DNA of 27,309 nt from Pseudomonadota bacterium (GTDB lineage Bacteria > Myxococcota_A > Polyangia > Polyangiales > Sandaracinaceae). The notes beneath the pieces were generated by a model that was given only the letters and a program-made list of their open reading frames with translations, searched no databases and had not been told where the DNA came from. Each line of letters begins with the position of its first letter. The first letter of the stretch is position 1. Where the stretch lies: assembly GCA_023427125.1 (NCBI GenBank), contig JAEZBP010000961.1:1-27309 (forward strand), in the 5' to 3' direction. Position numbers and translations under genes: made by a program. Positions 23,590 through 27,309 of this stretch are shown piece by piece.

Positions 23590-24929
23590 CGCGTCGCCTC
23601 CCGCCGGCGGCCATTCCCGTTCTTGTCGCGCGGCCCTCCGCGCGCCGGCACCTTCTTCCGCTTCATCGACGCTCCGCCGCGCTTGGATCGGCTGCTCGTG
23701 AACGGCGACTCCTCCGCCGCCGTGCTCGGCAGATCGCGCGGCTTCGCCGTGACGCGCGCCGTCACCGGCGGCATCGCCGTGAGCTCGCCGCCCGGCCGCC
23801 ACTGGTAGCCGGCCGCGACGATCTCCGAGGGCGATCCCTCGCGGTTGAGCTGCTTGCGAAGCGCGATCGAGTCGCGCGACTCCTCGTCGGTCGGCACGAT
23901 GGCGATGCCGTTGGCGCGCAGCCCGAGGCCGCGCTCGAGCGCCTCGCGCACGTACTCGCGCTGGCTCTCGAAGGCGATCGGCGCGGGCAGCGTCGCGGGG
24001 ATCAGCGCCTCGGGATCGCGCCGCTCGTACTTGCGCATCACGTCCATCACCCCGTGGAGGTGGCCGAGCTCCCACGAGAGGAAGCGCTCCCAGATCGCGC
24101 GGATCCGCGGGTTCGGCTCGCTCTGGTAGCAGCTCCAGTAGTTGTAGACCTCGGTCATCTCGTGGAGGAGCCACTTCTCGATCCAGGTCTCGCTCGGATC
24201 GGAGATCGACTCGTACTGGGTGACGTGCTGCTCCTCGATCGACGCGATCTCCGCGTAGAGCTGGCGGGCAATCGGATCCGAGAACATCGGACCAATCGTC
24301 ATGTAGTAGTCGTGCGTCTGGTGCTCGGCCGCCATGATTGTCGTCGCGTGGATCTTCGTGATCGGTGCGGCCTCGCGGCGATCATACGGGCGACGGAGAT
24401 CATCGACCGGCGCGCGGTGCTCGACCACCGTGGGGCGGCCCGGGACGATGTCCGTATAGGACTGGAGGATCACGTTGGGATCGCGGCCATAGAGGCGATC
24501 GTAGAGCGCCGAGTACCGATAGAGATGATCGAAGTCCTCGAGGAGCCCGAAGTCGTAGACCTCCTTGAGGTAGGGATCGGGCTCGCGCTGCGCGACCGCG
24601 GCCGTCACCTCGATGGCCACCTGCTCGAAGCCGAGCGTCGTCTCGAGCGGATCTTGATCGGGAGGATTGAGCCAGTTCACCAGCGTCTGCTGGTGTTGCT
24701 CGACCCGCCTCACCATCGCGAGGGCCTTCTGGATCGGCGGGTGATTCATACGGGCGGCGGCGTGACTGAATCGCAGCGCCTCCGACTCGATGCCGTTCAT
24801 CAAGATCACGCGCACCCGCGTGAACGCATCATCATCGAGCTTCGAATAGGGAACTCGCACCAGATCGCGCCAATCGCGCTCCTGACGTTCGAGCGGCGTG
24901 CCTCGCTCCTTGAGGACGTCCAGCGACAT
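23586..24929 (-). CDS. Large ferritin-like protein with two possible helical domains and a basic tail
   Basis: A 447-residue soluble protein starting at ATG 24929 with a strong AAAGGAG ribosome-binding site (24935-24941) five nt upstream. Acidic/His ligands appear in two sets. The first is at about 50-135 (Glu50, Glu78/His79, Glu102, Glu131/His135). The second is at about 200-292 (AEHQTH Glu202/His205, IEEQH Glu233/His235, LHEMTE His256/Glu257, WELGHLH Glu287/His290). This suggests two ferritin-like bundles, though the first set is less certain. Residues about 300-410 are unassigned. The last ~33 residues are strongly basic (SKRGGAS, MKRKK, RRRE), which could bind nucleic acid or a phosphate surface. 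The stop overlaps the next gene's start. The exact family is not recognised. Confidence 0.7.
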   Translation of the reverse strand: MSLDVLKERGTPLERQERDWRDLVRVPYSKLDDDAFTRVRVILMNGIESEALRFSHAAARMNHPPIQKALAMVRRVEQHQQTLVNWLNPPDQDPLETTLGFEQVAIEVTAAVAQREPDPYLKEVYDFGLLEDFDHLYRYSALYDRLYGRDPNVILQSYTDIVPGRPTVVEHRAPVDDLRRPYDRREAAPITKIHATTIMAAEHQTHDYYMTIGPMFSDPIARQLYAEIASIEEQHVTQYESISDPSETWIEKWLLHEMTEVYNYWSCYQSEPNPRIRAIWERFLSWELGHLHGVMDVMRKYERRDPEALIPATLPAPIAFESQREYVREALERGLGLRANGIAIVPTDEESRDSIALRKQLNREGSPSEIVAAGYQWRPGGELTAMPPVTARVTAKPRDLPSTAAEESPFTSSRSKRGGASMKRKKVPARGGPRDKNGNGRRREATR

Positions 24930-25089
24930 CGAGACTCCTTTCACGGAGCCCCCTGCTCCGCCTGGCGGCACATAGGTGCGAGGGCGCTTCCACAAGGTGG
25001 GCGGCGCCACTTCGCGCGCACGCGATCGCTCGACCGGAGCTCACGCGGGCTGCGCGTCCCGCGGGACGGCAGACACCCCGAGGAGGTCT

Positions 25090-25773
25090 TCAGCGCGCGG
25101 CGCGGAGCGCGCGCTCGAGCGGACACTCGCCGGGCGCGGGCGGGAGACCGCGGCGGTACGCGTCGAGCACGAGCCGCGAGCGCTCGGCGAGCATCCGGCG
25201 AACCCGCCGGCGCTCGCCCTTGATGCGCGGGATCGACATGTCGTCGTACGCCGTGGTCCGGTGGCGCATCCACGCGATGACGGCGGCCTCCGCGCGCTCC
25301 TCGATCGGGATACGGGCGGTGCGCGCGACGGTGCCGCTGCCGACGGGCGTCGCGTGCGCGGTGATCGCGTCGGCGAGCCGCCCCGCGAGCTCGGCGTGGC
25401 GCGCGTGGAAGGCGAGGAACGAGAGCACTGCGCCGCGGAAGTCCTCGACGTACGCGTGCTGCTGCTTCTCGCGGCGCGCGCGGCCGGCCTCGAGCTTCTT
25501 GGCGTACGCCGGATCGGCGCGCTCTTGGGCCAGCGCCGCCCTCGCCCGCTCCACGTTCTCGCTCGGCGCCCACACGCCGCGCGAGAACGTGCGGCGGCCG
25601 ACCTTCTCCTGAACGGTCCACGTCGGCCCCGCCGCCTTCACCCGACGCGTGAGCCCCGCGTCACCCGGCGGCACGAGGACCCACCCGTCCGGCACCCGGA
25701 GGACGCTCCCGTCCGCGGCGAGCACGGTGCGCTCCTCGGGCCGAGGCCGTACGATGCGGGTCTCGGCGCGCAT
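25090..25773 (-). CDS. DUF2293 domain-containing protein
   Basis: A 227-residue soluble protein. The N-terminal ~70 residues include VPDGWVLVPPGDAGLTRRVKAAGP, a short strand-rich unit seen at the front of bacterial DUF2293 proteins. A charged helical linker follows. The C-terminal DUF2293 region (about 150-215) has RIPIEERAEAAVIAWMRHRTT and AYDDM..PRIKGERRRVRR. Function is unknown; the basic C-terminus might bind nucleic acid. The ATG at 25773 was chosen because upstream in-frame codons read as Arg-rich filler and overlap the start of the divergent oxidase gene. A 160-nt gap separates it from the ferritin-like pair, so co-transcription is uncertain. Confidence 0.7.
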   Translation of the reverse strand: MRAETRIVRPRPEERTVLAADGSVLRVPDGWVLVPPGDAGLTRRVKAAGPTWTVQEKVGRRTFSRGVWAPSENVERARAALAQERADPAYAKKLEAGRARREKQQHAYVEDFRGAVLSFLAFHARHAELAGRLADAITAHATPVGSGTVARTARIPIEERAEAAVIAWMRHRTTAYDDMSIPRIKGERRRVRRMLAERSRLVLDAYRRGLPPAPGECPLERALRAAR

Positions 25774-25888
25774 CACGAGTCCGTCGCGCTCGCAGCGAAG
25801 GTGGTGTCCCTGTTCACGGGAGGCGAGGGGTAGCGCGCGCGCGCGGCGGCACGCAAGCGGAGATCCGGGGTGCGAGGTACGTTCGAGC

Positions 25889-27025
25889 ATGGTGCGCTAC
25901 GACGCGATCGTGCTCGGGCTCGGGGTGATGGGGGCGGCCTCGCTCGCCGAGCTCGCGGCGCGCGGGCTCCGCGTGCTCGGGATCGAGCGCTTCGACGTGC
26001 CGAACGCGCGCGGCAGCTCGCACGGCGCGACGCGGGTGATCCGCAAGGCGTACTTCGAGGACCCGGCGTACGTGCCGATGCTCGAGCGCGCGTGGGCGCG
26101 CTGGGAGGGGCTCTCCGAGCGGATCGGCGAGCCGCTGCTCCATCGCACCGGCGCGCTCCACTTCGGGCCCTGCGACCACGTGTGCATCGAGGGCGTCCGC
26201 AAGAGCGCGCGCGAGCACTCGCTCGCGATCGAGGAGCTCGACGCCAGCGAGATCGCGCGGCGCTTTCCGGCGCTGCGAGCGGGCGCGGGGGACGTCGGGA
26301 TCGTGGAGCGCGACGGAGGCTTCCTGCTCGCGGAGCGCTGCGTGAGCGCGCTGCTCGAGACGGCGCTGGCCGACGGCGCGATGGCGCACGCGCGCGAACG
26401 AGCCGTCGCGGTCGAGGTCGGCGACGGCGGAGTGCGCGTCGTCACCGAGCGCGGCACTTACGAGGCCGAGCGGCTGGTGCTGGCGTGCGGCGCGTGGTCC
26501 GAGGGCGACGCCTCACCGCTCTCGATCCCGCTCCCGCTGAAGGTCGAGCGGCAGGTGCAGCTCTTCTTCGCGCCGCGCGATGCGGCGCTCGTCTCGCCCT
26601 CGCGCATGCCGGTCTTCGTGCGCTTCGGCGATGAGTGCTTCTACGGCGTCCCGCACGCGGTCGTGCCGGGTGTGAAGGTGTGCCGGCACCACGGCGGCAG
26701 CGCGACGCGCGCCGAGTCGCTCGATCGCGCGCTGCACCCCGAGGACGAGGCGAGCGTGCGCGCGTTCGTCCGCGCGCACGTGCCGGTGGCCGACGGCCCG
26801 CTGCTCGCCGCGCGCGTCTGCATGTACACCAACACGCCCGACGATCACTTCGCGATCGGGCCGCACCCCGAGCATGCGGATCGCGTGACCATCGCCTGCG
26901 GCTTCTCGGGCCACGGCTTCAAGCTCGCGCCGGTCGTCGGCGAGATCGTCGCCGACAGCGTTACCGGCGCGGCCGCCCCGCCCGTGCTCTTCCGCCCCGA
27001 CCGCTTCCGTTCAACGCAATCGTAG
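25889..27025 (+). CDS. FAD-dependent sarcosine/N-methyl-amino-acid oxidase (MSOX/SolA family)
   Basis: A 378-residue flavoprotein of the monomeric sarcosine oxidase / N-methyl-L-tryptophan oxidase family. The GLGVMGAAS dinucleotide-binding motif lies at 10-18, then GSSHGATRVIRKAY. VCMYTNTPDDHF has Cys311 at the position of the cysteine that carries covalent FAD in MSOX. The final GFSGHGFKLAPVVGEI is a family hallmark. It would oxidatively demethylate an N-methyl amino acid to the free amine, formaldehyde and hydrogen peroxide in the cytoplasm. Length is normal (380-390 in relatives). The start ATG lies 115 nt from that of the divergent DUF2293 gene. Sarcosine versus another substrate cannot be decided here. 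Confidence 0.92.
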   Translation: MVRYDAIVLGLGVMGAASLAELAARGLRVLGIERFDVPNARGSSHGATRVIRKAYFEDPAYVPMLERAWARWEGLSERIGEPLLHRTGALHFGPCDHVCIEGVRKSAREHSLAIEELDASEIARRFPALRAGAGDVGIVERDGGFLLAERCVSALLETALADGAMAHARERAVAVEVGDGGVRVVTERGTYEAERLVLACGAWSEGDASPLSIPLPLKVERQVQLFFAPRDAALVSPSRMPVFVRFGDECFYGVPHAVVPGVKVCRHHGGSATRAESLDRALHPEDEASVRAFVRAHVPVADGPLLAARVCMYTNTPDDHFAIGPHPEHADRVTIACGFSGHGFKLAPVVGEIVADSVTGAAAPPVLFRPDRFRSTQS

Positions 27026-27044
27026 CGCACGAAGCCTTTGGACC

Positions 27045-27309
27045 TCAGCCCCAGAGCTCGTCATCCCGCAGGCGCTCGAGGGTCTCGGGATCGAAGAACG
27101 CGCACGCGTTGTGGATGGCGAAGAACCTCCTCACCGGTGCGGTGCCGATCGATCATCGGAGCGGCGATGTGCGGGAACCGCAGGCGCGCACCGAGTGGGC
27201 CCCCCGGCTATCCCACGAGGTTGCTGCGCTCGAGGATCCACATCGCCGCGACGGCGCCGATGGCATAGCTGGCGACCGGCCGCGCCGCGGCGGGGCGCGG
27301 CCCGGGGGG
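27045..27309 (-). pseudogene. Broken reading frame at the right edge, unassigned
   Basis: Entering from the window edge on the minus strand, one frame reads plausible protein (VASYAIGAVAAMWILERSNLVG), meets a TAG at 27208-27210, then continues sensibly in the same frame (RLRFPHIAAPMIDRHRTGEE). After about 27120 a different frame looks protein-like (FFAIHNACAFFDPETLERL, ending RDDELWG) and stops at 27045-27047. One stop plus one frameshift suggests a decayed gene, or low-quality sequence at a contig end. I do not recognise the protein. Confidence 0.25.

Overview
The window looks like a chromosomal segment (or whole contig) from a very GC-rich myxobacterium, probably a Polyangia/Sandaracinus-type member of Myxococcota. 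This is inferred from strong G/C third-position bias, many lipoproteins with Asp/Gly/Cys-rich linkers, a Myxococcus-type cysteine-rich repeat (CGDG...CDDGDTND...C), a CFI-box C-terminal protein (CFVATAAYGS), and very large soluble hybrid histidine kinases. No rRNA, convincing tRNA, CRISPR array or transposase was seen.

Left end (1-3500): a repeat-rich stretch without a recognisable gene (1-539) borders a toxin/immunity locus read on the minus strand. In transcription order it holds a Cys-rich lipoprotein, an effector N-terminus resembling the M91/NleD-like metallopeptidase family that is cut before any HExxH motif, a displaced RHS core fragment ending in a short PHVHE-type toxin tip, and an Imm53-like immunity gene. 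The RHS core is out of frame with the effector piece and carries a second frameshift at about 1696, while toxin tip and immunity gene look intact. This fits an orphan rhs-CT/immunity cassette recombined into another effector gene and then decaying.

Middle left (3837-10740): an SDR oxidoreductase, a secreted CFI-box protein and a lipoprotein on the plus strand. These converge on a minus-strand run of a TerB-like protein, a saccharopine-dehydrogenase-like/trans-acting enoyl reductase and a di-haem cytochrome c peroxidase lipoprotein.

Centre (11001-19009): a two-gene signalling operon. A REC-HisKA-HATPase-REC kinase overlaps by 22 nt a 2071-residue soluble kinase made of about 11.5 tandem 92-residue HAMP-pair repeats, then GAF, coiled coil, HisKA, HATPase and three REC domains. 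The HAMP repeats also form a 276-bp-period DNA repeat array.

Right (19099-27309): a Cys-rich lipoprotein, an MMPL/RND exporter and a DUF3261-like lipoprotein, the latter two resembling the export part of aryl-polyene-type clusters. A likely bidirectional terminator follows. Then come two ferritin-like proteins overlapping by ATGA, a DUF2293 protein, and a sarcosine/N-methyl-amino-acid oxidase with the covalent-flavin Cys. The right edge holds a degraded-looking reading frame.

The best candidates for something new are the chimeric RHS/M91-like/lipoprotein/Imm53 locus, the paired ferritin-like proteins (one with two possible four-helix domains and a basic tail), and the poly-HAMP kinase pair. 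I see no complete system that I can call undescribed with confidence.
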